This document shows positions 1-5,640 of a stretch of 5,640 bases of DNA, piece after piece (within the stretch, counting starts at the first letter, position 1; each line of letters begins with the position of its first letter). The stretch is from an uncultured Porphyromonadaceae bacterium (GTDB lineage: Bacteria; Bacteroidota; Bacteroidia; Bacteroidales; Muribaculaceae), in contig CAMWQY010000183.1 of NCBI GenBank assembly GCA_947176355.1, forward strand, positions 1-5,640, given 5' to 3'. The notes below the pieces were generated by a model. That model had not been told where the DNA came from. It saw only the letters and a program-made list of their open reading frames with translations, and searched no databases. The translations under genes were made by a program, and so were the position numbers.

Positions 1-287
1 ACAAAGACGCAACTGAGGAAGTTGAGAAATCAGTCAACGAGCTTTGGGCTGAAGTTAAGGGCGAAGGCGGTCTCTCCGACCAGATGTCTCAGTACTACAA
101 CTCTAACAAGACTGACATTGAAGAACTTACTAAGTCAACAAACAACGAACTTGAGCAAGTATATTTGCAACTCGAAGAGGCAAAGGAAATGATCTCTCAG
201 GTGTTGTCTACAAGCAACGCTCAAATTGAGGAACTTAAAGCAGAAATAGAAAAGCTTAAGGCTCAATTGGCTGAAGCTGAAAAATAA
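1..287 (+). CDS. 3' end of an unrecognised coiled-coil protein (5' truncated by window edge)
   Basis: The reading frame is open from base 3 to the TAA at 285-287, giving the last 94 residues of a protein whose start lies outside the window. An in-frame ATG at 84 exists, but the same frame runs open, with the same composition, to the window edge, so 84 is unlikely to be the true start. The fragment is very rich in Glu, Lys, Gln and Asn, has no membrane segment and no cysteine, and ends in a clean heptad pattern: I-x2-L-x3-I-x2-L-x3-L over the last 20 or so residues. This predicts a C-terminal dimeric or trimeric coiled coil. Codons such as GCT, GTT, ACT and AAC recur, which would fit a well-expressed gene, but the fragment is short. 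I do not recognise a family. It could be a structural or scaffold protein, or the tail of a larger coiled-coil protein. It is the last gene of its transcription unit, because a terminator follows about 20 bp later. Confidence 0.8.
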   Translation, partial: KDATEEVEKSVNELWAEVKGEGGLSDQMSQYYNSNKTDIEELTKSTNNELEQVYLQLEEAKEMISQVLSTSNAQIEELKAEIEKLKAQLAEAEK

Positions 288-309
288 GTAAAAACTATAC
301 TTCAATACT

Positions 310-341
310 AAAAAGGGTGTGTCGTAAGACACGCCCTTTTT
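310..341 (+). terminator. Intrinsic terminator after the coiled-coil gene
   Basis: GGGTGTGTC (315-323) pairs with GACACGCCC (328-336) through a GTAA tetraloop (324-327), with one G-T wobble. The stem is extended by A residues at 311-314 pairing with the T-run at 337-341. The hairpin plus T-run starts 23 bp past the stop codon at 287 and has the form of a classical Rho-independent terminator. The flanking A-run makes it look partly bidirectional, but no convergent gene is present. Confidence 0.9.
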
Positions 342-422
342 ATCTATGTTAGATAACACGCTACTTAACAATAATTAACTTAAAAAAGCAGGTCAAATTC
401 TCATTATTTGAAGGATTTTCTG

Positions 423-430
423 TAATTTTG
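423..430 (+). promoter_or_regulatory. Bacteroidetes-type -7 box (TAATTTTG) for the large exported-protein gene
   Basis: TAATTTTG matches the known Bacteroidetes primary-sigma -7 consensus TAnnTTTG exactly. A start of transcription around 435-438 would give an untranslated leader of about 85 nt before the ATG at 523. The usual TTTG-like -33 element is not found at the expected distance (about 20 bp upstream, near 399-402). A TTTG does occur at 407-410, but only 12 bp separate it from the box. The site lies between a terminator and the next gene, which supports the call. Confidence 0.6.
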
Positions 431-448
431 TAGGCTAATCTTAGCTTA
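431..448. promoter_or_regulatory. Imperfect dyad immediately behind the -7 box (possible operator or leader hairpin)
   Basis: TAGGCTAA (431-438), a two-base centre (TC) and TTAGCTTA (441-448) form an inverted repeat with seven of eight positions matching; the mismatch is a G opposite T. It begins directly after the TAATTTTG box and would cover the transcription start. With a two-base loop it is a poor RNA hairpin, so a DNA-binding site is more plausible than an RNA element. A chance dyad in AT-rich DNA cannot be excluded. Confidence 0.3.
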
Positions 449-522
449 TTTACTAAAAGAACTGCCGAAGCATATAAAAACGAACTAATCAAGAATAACA
501 TTAAAACTATAACAATTTAATA

Positions 523-3500
523 ATGAGCAAAAAATTACAAAGCGCACTATTGGGAGCAGCCATTGTTGCGACCCTGAGCTCATCAGCTGCGACTTACCAA
601 GCTCCTTCTTTCGGAGGAAAGGAAACCGCTCCGCTGAGCAGAATGCGAAAAGCCACCCCAACTCAAAGATGGTCCGGACTGAATAACTTAGGAAATCAGA
701 AATCACGTATCGCTCCTAATTTCACTTCTCCTACAAGCAATGAGTTCCAATATCTTTATGGTCCTGACGGATCACAATGGTATGCAATATGCAATTATGA
801 CACAGAAGACGTAGAACTGGAAGGGGGTTATGCGACAGATCATCTCATAAAAGGCTTCACTTATACTATCTATGACAGCAAATTCAATGAAATTGGCAAA
901 GTGCGAGATAAAATTGTATTTGAAGAAAATGAAATTCGCTGTGCCACAATAGAACTTGATGTCACAGTCACTCAAAAATTTTTCAAAAGCGACGATAAGT
1001 ATGAGGTCATGGTATCGATGAGCATGAATACTCCGGAACATGTCAACAATACCCGCACTAATATCTACGCCATCGAAAATTTGAAGGATGGTGAAAATTC
1101 CACAATCCTGAATGTAATACCCGGTTATCCGGTCGATGCTATAAATGCAGCGAATGATAAATGGACAGAAGACTATTACATAACATTCCTCACTGAAAAG
1201 ACTGCAGACCCGGAAAAAGACTATCCATCATACATAGATTTTTTAGCTGAATACAAACTCGTGCTCACGACTTACACTAAGGGAGGATACAGCGGCGATC
1301 CGAAAGTATTTTTCGAGCATGAAATCAGACAGCTTGACCTTCCGGGTGATGGTATGTCGTCACCAATGATGCTATGTAAGAAAATCAATGGCAAGCTTGC
1401 CCTTATATATGCACAATATGAAAAATCTTTCTTTGTGGATCCTTCCGGAATGGGAGGTAATGAAGCCATCACGCCGGATAACCGACTCATCATCGACGTG
1501 TATCAGATGAACGACAAGTATCCTGCAGAGATGGAGCTTATCAACACTACAAAGATCGAAACAACGCAAAAGACCGATAATCCAAACGTCTATTGCACAT
1601 ACTATGGCATAGGCTCACTTTCTTGGGATGCAGACGTGGATTATGAAGGTCACTACACTTCTGACGGACGTCCTGCTTTCGTAATTACGACTGATGATTA
1701 TCTCTTTAGCGATGATGATCACTACAACTCATCCTACTACGTATATGACGCAGACGGCAACAGAATAAAGACAATAGCTGAAGATACATTCAACTTCGTC
1801 ATGATGTCGGATCTTCCTGGCTATGAACCACAAGCCATGTTTATCTATATGGGTGATGAAATGGGGTTCAAATTCATTGATCTATATTCATGTCAGGTTA
1901 TGACCGAAACTGATCAAAACATTAAGGAATACCCTCTATCTACCTCACTTGACCGCGTAGCAACCGCCAACGGATACGTTTATGCAAGTGCTCTTTCAAT
2001 CGGACTTCCGGGGGATGATGATGACAGCGTCTATGCCCCTGTGATTTGGTTTGATACTGACGGTGAGATGATAAGACTTGATAAAATCCCGACAGGCAAA
2101 GGAGTCGAGCTCGCTCAGATCTACATCTCTTCGTATGCTCTCTCTCCATTTATCTTCAATACAGACAATGAGATAGAATATATGCTTCTTGTGAAGCGTA
2201 GAATCGCCAATTCTACCAGCCTGCAGGAAGAGCTCCTGATTGCTACTCCTGATAAGGGAGTCATATACTCGTTTGCTCCGGATAAAGAAAAGGAAGAAAT
2301 CAGAATGGTATATTTGATGGAAGGAACGGATCCGGAACTCGTAATAGCATATGTTAATGCTGATAATAATTTTATCACTGAAGCATACCATCTTCCTTTC
2401 ACTAAATTTGCCGGAGGCAATGGCACGGCAGAAGATCCATACCTGATAGCCACAGTAGGCGACCTTCAGCAGATCAAGGCAGCTCCTGCAGCCTATTTCA
2501 AAATAATTTCTGATATAGATTGCAATGGAGGTTCTTTCTCTCAGATAGCACCAGATTTCTCTGGAGTTTTAGACGGTGATGGTCACGTAGTGAGCAATAT
2601 GTTCTTATCTTCAAGCGACAAGGTCAGCATGTTTAAATATTGCGATGGCGCCACCATTAAGAATATCAACTTCTACAACACCAACCTGCTTCTGGAAAAT
2701 GATAATGAAGCCGCTATAATAGCCGCATCTTCATCCAAAACGACATTCGACAATATCCACGTGCGTCGTCTGACAGTAAGAGGAGATAACTTCAGCGGTA
2801 TATTTGGAGGCATCTGTGGCAAAAGCTTTACATATACCAACTTTACCGGATGCGAAGTTTCCGGAGCTGACATCAATCTCCCCAATTGTAACGGAGCCGG
2901 AGGTATAGTAGCCGATATCAGAACAGGCACAACAATTAATGCATGCTACTTCTCCGGAGATATGATTGCCAACAATACCGTAGGTGGAATTGTAGCAACA
3001 ACCACTTCAGGCGATGAAGTGATATCCAATTGCCATGTTGATGCCAACCTTAAGGCTGAGAATACTATTGGCGGCATTGTCGGATTCCTTGATCGTTCGA
3101 AGGTGAAGAGCAATTATGTGGAAGGAACTATTGAAGCTACAAAGGCATCTAAATGGACCAATGCCATAGCCCTTGGAGGCATCGCCGGAGAACTTGAAGG
3201 CGACTGGCAAGGAAACGGAGATGTTCCTGTAGTCAACAACCTGATTGGTGTATCATCACTTAAGTATCCGGATCAGAGTGACGTAAAGGAAAAATATCCT
3301 CATCAGCTTGCTACGGTTCACCGTGTGGTAGGACGCTCAAGCTACAATGCAGAACCTGAATATGATGATGTAGACTCTGAAGGAAATCCTATTTATAAGG
3401 ATAAGGTGAGATATGAAGAGGGAATACTCAACAATTTAGTTGTTTCCGACCTTGCTGTCATTGATAATGACTTTGCAGAAAAATCCCTTGAAGGCACTAC

Positions 3501-4128
3501 GTTCGACAAGAATGAGGTAGATACCGATATGCTTACTCAGACACTCGGATTTGAATACGGCACCTCTGCTTCAGCTCCATGGAACCTTCAGTCTTGGTAT
3601 GCGTATGATCCTTCTCTCTACTATGAGAATGTAGTCTTCATACCGACCCCGGAACTCACAGTAGTAAAAAATGCTGTCTTCAATATCGAAGTGGCTGTTT
3701 TGACGCGTGAGACTCTCACTGAAGACTTAGTCATTGAAGACTTCATGTGTGATTATTCCGAAGACCTCCTTGAGATGACAGGCAATATGACATTCGACGG
3801 AAAGGCAATGAACATTGAATTTAAAGCAATCAAAGAGGGAGATGCAAAAATCTCAGTCTCTATTCTTGGAGGCTCTTCAATATGCAATGTAAAGGTTGTC
3901 AATGGTGAGAGTGCGGTAGAAAACATCACTTCTGTCTCCAAAGCACTCACCTATAAATCCGGAATGGTAACTGCTGATGGATGCGTCATCAAAGTCTTCG
4001 ACATGAATGGCAAACTAATTCTTGCCGGAAGCGATATCCTTGACGCAAGCTCACTCAATGCGGGAGTATATGTGGCAACCGCTACTGATGCAGATGGCAA
4101 TAAGTCTGCAATCAAATTTGTCAAATAA
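523..4128 (+). CDS. Large secreted GLUG-repeat protein with T9SS C-terminal sorting domain (1201 aa)
   Basis: Residues 1-23 are a Sec signal peptide: K3-K4, a hydrophobic core from about 8 to 18, and a likely cut after S-A-A at 21-23. Residues 24 to about 625 are a beta-rich, acidic, Tyr-rich region that I cannot assign to a family; it has Asp runs at 397-399 and 498-501. From G631 (the entry motif GGNGTAEDPYLI) a GLUG-type right-handed beta-helix begins, with GG-I coil motifs at 762-764, 793-795, 821-823, 850-852 and 885-887, and closes near 1020-1031. Residues about 1041-1126 look like an Ig-like strand domain. Residues 1130-1201 match a type A T9SS sorting domain (VFDMNGK at 1158-1164, LNAGVY at 1178-1183, terminal IKFVK). 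The protein should therefore cross the inner membrane by Sec and the outer membrane by the type IX system, ending cell-surface attached or released. GLUG proteins in Bacteroidales are often adhesin-like, but the ligand here is unknown. The start is preceded by an A/T-rich leader without Shine-Dalgarno, normal for the phylum. The gene stands alone between two terminators. Family assignment of the C-terminal half is fairly sure; function is not. Confidence 0.9.
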   Translation: MSKKLQSALLGAAIVATLSSSAATYQAPSFGGKETAPLSRMRKATPTQRWSGLNNLGNQKSRIAPNFTSPTSNEFQYLYGPDGSQWYAICNYDTEDVELEGGYATDHLIKGFTYTIYDSKFNEIGKVRDKIVFEENEIRCATIELDVTVTQKFFKSDDKYEVMVSMSMNTPEHVNNTRTNIYAIENLKDGENSTILNVIPGYPVDAINAANDKWTEDYYITFLTEKTADPEKDYPSYIDFLAEYKLVLTTYTKGGYSGDPKVFFEHEIRQLDLPGDGMSSPMMLCKKINGKLALIYAQYEKSFFVDPSGMGGNEAITPDNRLIIDVYQMNDKYPAEMELINTTKIETTQKTDNPNVYCTYYGIGSLSWDADVDYEGHYTSDGRPAFVITTDDYLFSDDDHYNSSYYVYDADGNRIKTIAEDTFNFVMMSDLPGYEPQAMFIYMGDEMGFKFIDLYSCQVMTETDQNIKEYPLSTSLDRVATANGYVYASALSIGLPGDDDDSVYAPVIWFDTDGEMIRLDKIPTGKGVELAQIYISSYALSPFIFNTDNEIEYMLLVKRRIANSTSLQEELLIATPDKGVIYSFAPDKEKEEIRMVYLMEGTDPELVIAYVNADNNFITEAYHLPFTKFAGGNGTAEDPYLIATVGDLQQIKAAPAAYFKIISDIDCNGGSFSQIAPDFSGVLDGDGHVVSNMFLSSSDKVSMFKYCDGATIKNINFYNTNLLLENDNEAAIIAASSSKTTFDNIHVRRLTVRGDNFSGIFGGICGKSFTYTNFTGCEVSGADINLPNCNGAGGIVADIRTGTTINACYFSGDMIANNTVGGIVATTTSGDEVISNCHVDANLKAENTIGGIVGFLDRSKVKSNYVEGTIEATKASKWTNAIALGGIAGELEGDWQGNGDVPVVNNLIGVSSLKYPDQSDVKEKYPHQLATVHRVVGRSSYNAEPEYDDVDSEGNPIYKDKVRYEEGILNNLVVSDLAVIDNDFAEKSLEGTTFDKNEVDTDMLTQTLGFEYGTSASAPWNLQSWYAYDPSLYYENVVFIPTPELTVVKNAVFNIEVAVLTRETLTEDLVIEDFMCDYSEDLLEMTGNMTFDGKAMNIEFKAIKEGDAKISVSILGGSSICNVKVVNGESAVENITSVSKALTYKSGMVTADGCVIKVFDMNGKLILAGSDILDASSLNAGVYVATATDADGNKSAIKFVK
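2413..3615 (+). repeat. GLUG-repeat beta-helix region inside the exported protein (residues about 631-1031)
   Basis: The coils are diverged protein repeats, not DNA repeats. GG-I/GGIVA/GGIVG motifs recur at residues 762, 793, 821, 850 and 885, a spacing of 28 to 35 residues, each preceded by a small polar turn (for example NT-V/I) and followed by an N-C/N-Y strand. The region opens with a typical G-x-G-T-x-x-D-P-Y-x-I entry sequence and ends with LGFEYGT followed by PWNL, the usual capping style of GLUG domains in Bacteroidales proteins. Later coils (NNLIG at 905-909, VHRVVG at 932-937, NNLVV at 970-974) are separated by a charged loop of about 30 residues (942-967). Confidence 0.75.
3910..4125 (+). 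other. T9SS type A sorting domain coding segment (residues 1130-1201)
   Basis: The last 72 residues show the usual order of such domains: a linker, a strand, then V-F-D-M-N-G-K (1158-1164), a short L-D-x-S-S-L segment, the signature L-N-A-G-V-Y (1178-1183), a D-A-D-G-N-K turn and a terminal strand ending in Lys. This is recognised by the type IX translocon and normally removed or exchanged for an A-LPS anchor by a PorU-like sortase. The domain predicts that the host encodes a T9SS; no T9SS component lies in this window. Confidence 0.75.
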
Positions 4129-4146
4129 ATCATTTAATGCTCAATA

Positions 4147-4165
4147 AAGCATGCACAGCATGCTT
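4147..4165. repeat. Perfect 8-bp inverted repeat (hairpin) ahead of the terminator
   Basis: AAGCATGC (4147-4154), loop ACA, and GCATGCTT (4158-4165) are exact inverted copies. The element begins 18 bp after the stop codon and ends 6 bp before the terminator stem. It lacks its own T-run, so it is not a terminator by itself. It may protect the mRNA 3' end or aid termination. Confidence 0.6.
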
Positions 4166-4171
4166 AGAAAT

Positions 4172-4204
4172 AAGGGCGTCGGGGTATTTCCGACGCCCTT
4201 TTTA
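4172..4204 (+). terminator. Intrinsic terminator of the large exported-protein gene
   Basis: GGGCGTCGG (4174-4182) pairs perfectly with CCGACGCCC (4190-4198) around a 7-base loop (GGTATTT), extended by AA/TT, and is followed by a T-run (4199-4203). A second T-rich stretch lies at 4209-4218. This is a strong, GC-rich Rho-independent terminator that isolates the efflux operon from the upstream gene. Confidence 0.92.
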
Positions 4205-4262
4205 TTGTTCTTTTTTTCCTTTTTGTGGATATCAATGCGTAATTATTCATTTTTATTTGTTG

Positions 4263-4270
4263 TAATTTTA
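4263..4270 (+). promoter_or_regulatory. Weak -7-like box (TAATTTTA) for the efflux operon
   Basis: TAATTTTA differs from the TAnnTTTG consensus only in the last base and shares the core TGTAATTTT with the box upstream of the preceding gene. Transcription starting near 4275-4278 would leave a leader of about 60 nt before the ATG at 4336. No TTTG is seen about 20 bp upstream, so the promoter may be weak or activator dependent. It is the best candidate between the terminator at 4204 and the operon. Confidence 0.4.
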
Positions 4271-4285
4271 AGACCAAGTCTAAAA
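4266..4285. promoter_or_regulatory. Inverted repeat overlapping the efflux promoter (possible operator)
   Basis: TTTTA-A-GAC (4266-4274), centre CAA (4275-4277), and GTC-TAAAA (4278-4285) pair over eight positions with a single unpaired A at 4271. The left arm overlaps the -7-like box and the centre falls at the expected transcription start. Efflux operons are commonly controlled by TetR- or MarR-type repressors binding such sites, but no regulator gene is in the window, and the off-register A makes the symmetry imperfect. Confidence 0.33.
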
Positions 4286-4335
4286 TCTGATTCTCAGGTA
4301 AAATGATTCCTTTGATAAAACACATCAATAATAAT

Positions 4336-5463
4336 ATGAAACAGAATCTAACTAAAATCACAGTCTGCTCTCTTCTAATCACAGGATGCGGACTTGCATT
4401 GACCTCATGCAAGGGCGACGGCAATGCCCAGCAGCAACAGGCAGCTCCCACACTCGCAACTTTAAAGGTGACAGAATCTGATGCTGACCTCAACACCAAT
4501 TATCCTGCCACACTCCATGGTAAGAACGATGTGGAGATACGTCCGCAAATTTCGGGTTTTCTGACTAAAGTTCATGTGCAGGAAGGTCAGAAAGTAGCCG
4601 CCGGTCAACTTCTCTTTACCATTGACCAAGTACAACTCCAGGCAAGCGTAGATGCTGCCAAAGCAGCAGTTGCTGTGGCTCAAGCAAGTGTAAACACAGC
4701 TCAGACAAATGCTGACAACAATAAGATACTTCTTGACAAAAACATTATCTCCGCACCTGCATATCAGACAAGTGTAGACCAACTAAACGCAGCCAAAGCT
4801 CAGCTTGGACAAGCTCAAGCCAACCTTACTTCTGCGCAAAAGAATCTTTCTTATACGTTGGTGAAAGCTCCGGTAGCAGGCGTTGTCGGCACAATTGACA
4901 ACAAAGAAGGCGCACTCGTATCCCCCTCTACCCTACTCACTATTCTATCTGACAACGGGCAGATGGAAGCATATTTCTCTATGACAGAAAAAGAGATTCT
5001 TACTCTTACCGACAATGGGCGAAAGAGCATGACACAAGTGCTCGACTCACTCCCCGGAGTGGAACTGAAACTTGCCAATGGAGAGATCTACAGCCAACCG
5101 GGCCGCATTATCTCCATCTCCGGAGTGCTTGATCCTTCTACAGGAAGCGCTACAGTAAAGGCTGCATTCCCCAATCCGGACGGTATGCTCCGAAGCGGGA
5201 ATACAGGGCAGGTGCTTCTTCCTCAGATCAACAGGGGCGTCATTACAATTCCTCAGAAAGCAACATTTGAAATTCAGGATATGAAATTTGTCTACGTAGT
5301 AGGCGACAGTTCGAAAGTCCATCAGTCTCCTATCATCATTGATTCTAAAAATGATGGAGTCAACTATATAGTGACCAAAGGCTTGAATCCCGGCGACGTA
5401 ATCGTCATTGAAGGCGTCGGCTCCACAGTGAAAGACGGAATGGTCATCACACCTAAGAACTAA
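4336..5463 (+). CDS. RND efflux periplasmic adaptor lipoprotein (AcrA/MexA type, membrane fusion protein), 375 aa
   Basis: This is the periplasmic adaptor that links an inner-membrane RND pump to an outer-membrane TolC/OprM channel. The ATG at 4336 was chosen over the in-frame ATG at 4303 because it places a normal lipoprotein signal at the very N-terminus: K2, K7, a hydrophobic core and lipobox L22-T23-S24-C25. The upstream start would add 11 residues ahead of it, and the leader before 4336 is A-rich as usual for this phylum. With this numbering, the first lipoyl half is at about 66-98 (IRPQISGF at 68-75, EGQKV at 83-87). An Ala/Gln-rich alpha-hairpin spans about 100-172. The second lipoyl half starts with YTLVKAPVAG (173-182), followed by the beta-barrel (about 205-285) and the membrane-proximal domain (to 375). 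Length is normal for the family (about 360-400). At the hairpin tip, L132 and S139 sit in the positions of the RLS channel-contact motif, but Asn128 stands where Arg is usual. The pump gene follows after 26 bp, clearly the same operon. Substrates cannot be read from sequence. Confidence 0.95.
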   Translation: MKQNLTKITVCSLLITGCGLALTSCKGDGNAQQQQAAPTLATLKVTESDADLNTNYPATLHGKNDVEIRPQISGFLTKVHVQEGQKVAAGQLLFTIDQVQLQASVDAAKAAVAVAQASVNTAQTNADNNKILLDKNIISAPAYQTSVDQLNAAKAQLGQAQANLTSAQKNLSYTLVKAPVAGVVGTIDNKEGALVSPSTLLTILSDNGQMEAYFSMTEKEILTLTDNGRKSMTQVLDSLPGVELKLANGEIYSQPGRIISISGVLDPSTGSATVKAAFPNPDGMLRSGNTGQVLLPQINRGVITIPQKATFEIQDMKFVYVVGDSSKVHQSPIIIDSKNDGVNYIVTKGLNPGDVIVIEGVGSTVKDGMVITPKN

Positions 5464-5489
5464 TCCTACGACAATAACAATAGAGAGAA

Positions 5490-5640
5490 ATGAAACTTGA
5501 CAGATTTATAAACAAGCCGGTGCTCTCGACGGTGATATCAATCTTCATCGTCATCTTCGGTATCCTTGGCCTTAACGGCTTAGCTATAGAGCAATATCCG
5601 GACATTGCACCACCTACAATTTCTGTAACCACCTCTTACA
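5490..5640 (+). CDS. RND efflux pump inner-membrane permease, N-terminus (AcrB/HAE1 family; 3' truncated by window edge)
   Basis: Only the first 50 residues are present; full-length members have about 1030-1060. They show the hallmark start of HAE1 pumps: a short cytoplasmic stretch (MKLDRFINKPV, in place of the usual F-I-x-R-P), the first transmembrane helix from about residue 11 to 31 (rich in Ile, Val, Phe and Gly), and then the conserved E-Q-Y-P-D-I-A-P-P-T-I-S-V sequence (34-46), which enters the periplasmic porter domain. The protein is a proton-driven antiporter that works as a trimer with the adaptor encoded just upstream and an outer-membrane channel. The ATG at 5490 lies 26 bp after the adaptor stop and is preceded by a purine stretch AGAGAGAA, which could help ribosome binding. 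The NKP in place of the common DRP/ERP is a mild variant. The proton-relay Asp residues lie outside the window. Confidence 0.95.
   Translation, partial: MKLDRFINKPVLSTVISIFIVIFGILGLNGLAIEQYPDIAPPTISVTTSY

Noticed and set aside
84..287. A separate small gene starting at the ATG at 84
   Set aside because: The frame is open and of the same charged composition back to the window edge, so this is more likely an internal Met of a longer protein.
407..430. TTTG at 407-410 as the -33 partner of the TAATTTTG box
   Set aside because: The gap of 12 bases is too short compared with the roughly 20 expected in Bacteroidetes promoters, so it was not annotated as a -33 element.
288..522. A tRNA, small RNA or riboswitch in the first intergenic region
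   Set aside because: Apart from the terminator, a small palindrome, the -7 box and the dyad, no cloverleaf or conserved riboswitch core was seen.
2014..2027. Short GAT-GAT-GAT-GAC run that could be a slippage-prone microsatellite (phase variation)
   Set aside because: It has only four units of three bases, with the last imperfect. Changes would stay in frame and only alter the Asp run 498-501.
1996..2391. A 131-codon open frame on the minus strand within the large exported-protein gene
   Set aside because: It is fully antisense to a long, well-supported coding region. Its translation is rich in Ser, Ile, Phe and Arg with no domain pattern, and no promoter is seen for it.
4078..4101. Possible EF-hand or calcium-binding D-x-D-x-D-G loop at DADGNK (1189-1194), also DADGNR (409-414)
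   Set aside because: The flanking sequence is beta-strand rather than helix and no full 12-residue loop is present. These are better read as beta-turns.
4164..4499. A 111-codon open frame on the minus strand spanning the terminator and the start of the efflux adaptor
   Set aside because: Its 3' end runs through the terminator hairpin and the rest is antisense to the adaptor signal and lipoyl region; the composition is that of a frame shadow.
4462..4782. A 106-codon, Cys-rich minus-strand open frame inside the adaptor gene
   Set aside because: The Cys, Leu and Ser richness comes from reading the Ala/Gln-rich hairpin codons backwards; no start context or domain supports it.

Overview
The window looks like a chromosomal piece of a gut-type Bacteroidales bacterium (Bacteroides, Prevotella or Muribaculaceae-like; the genus cannot be fixed from this sequence). 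The grounds are an AT-leaning base composition, start codons preceded by A-rich leaders rather than Shine-Dalgarno boxes, a TAnnTTTG-type -7 promoter element, a very large exported protein with GLUG repeats and a type IX secretion (T9SS) C-terminal sorting domain, and an AcrAB-type efflux operon in the Bacteroidetes style. All genes seen are on the + strand.

Layout. (1) Bases 1-287 hold the 3' end of an unrecognised, charged, coiled-coil protein, closed by a strong intrinsic terminator at 310-341. (2) A 235-bp intergenic region carries a good Bacteroidetes -7 box (423-430) with a short dyad right behind it. (3) A monocistronic gene of 1201 codons (523-4128) encodes a secreted, probably surface-attached protein. 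It has a signal peptide, about 600 residues I cannot assign to a family, a GLUG beta-helix, an Ig-like segment and a T9SS sorting domain. It ends with a tandem pair of hairpins (4147-4165 and 4172-4204), the second a classical terminator. (4) A 207-bp intergenic region carries a weaker -7-like box overlapped by an imperfect inverted repeat. (5) An RND efflux operon starts: a lipoprotein periplasmic adaptor (4336-5463), then after 26 bp the first 50 codons of the inner-membrane RND pump (5490 to the window end).

The adaptor and pump would work together with an outer-membrane TolC/OprM-type channel, probably encoded further downstream, to export drugs or other amphiphilic compounds. The large exported protein is bounded by terminators on both sides, so it is probably expressed independently of its neighbours. 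No RNA genes, insertion sequences, CRISPR arrays or signs of recent mobility were seen. The least explained material is the N-terminal half of the 1201-residue protein and the two dyads located at the two inferred promoters.
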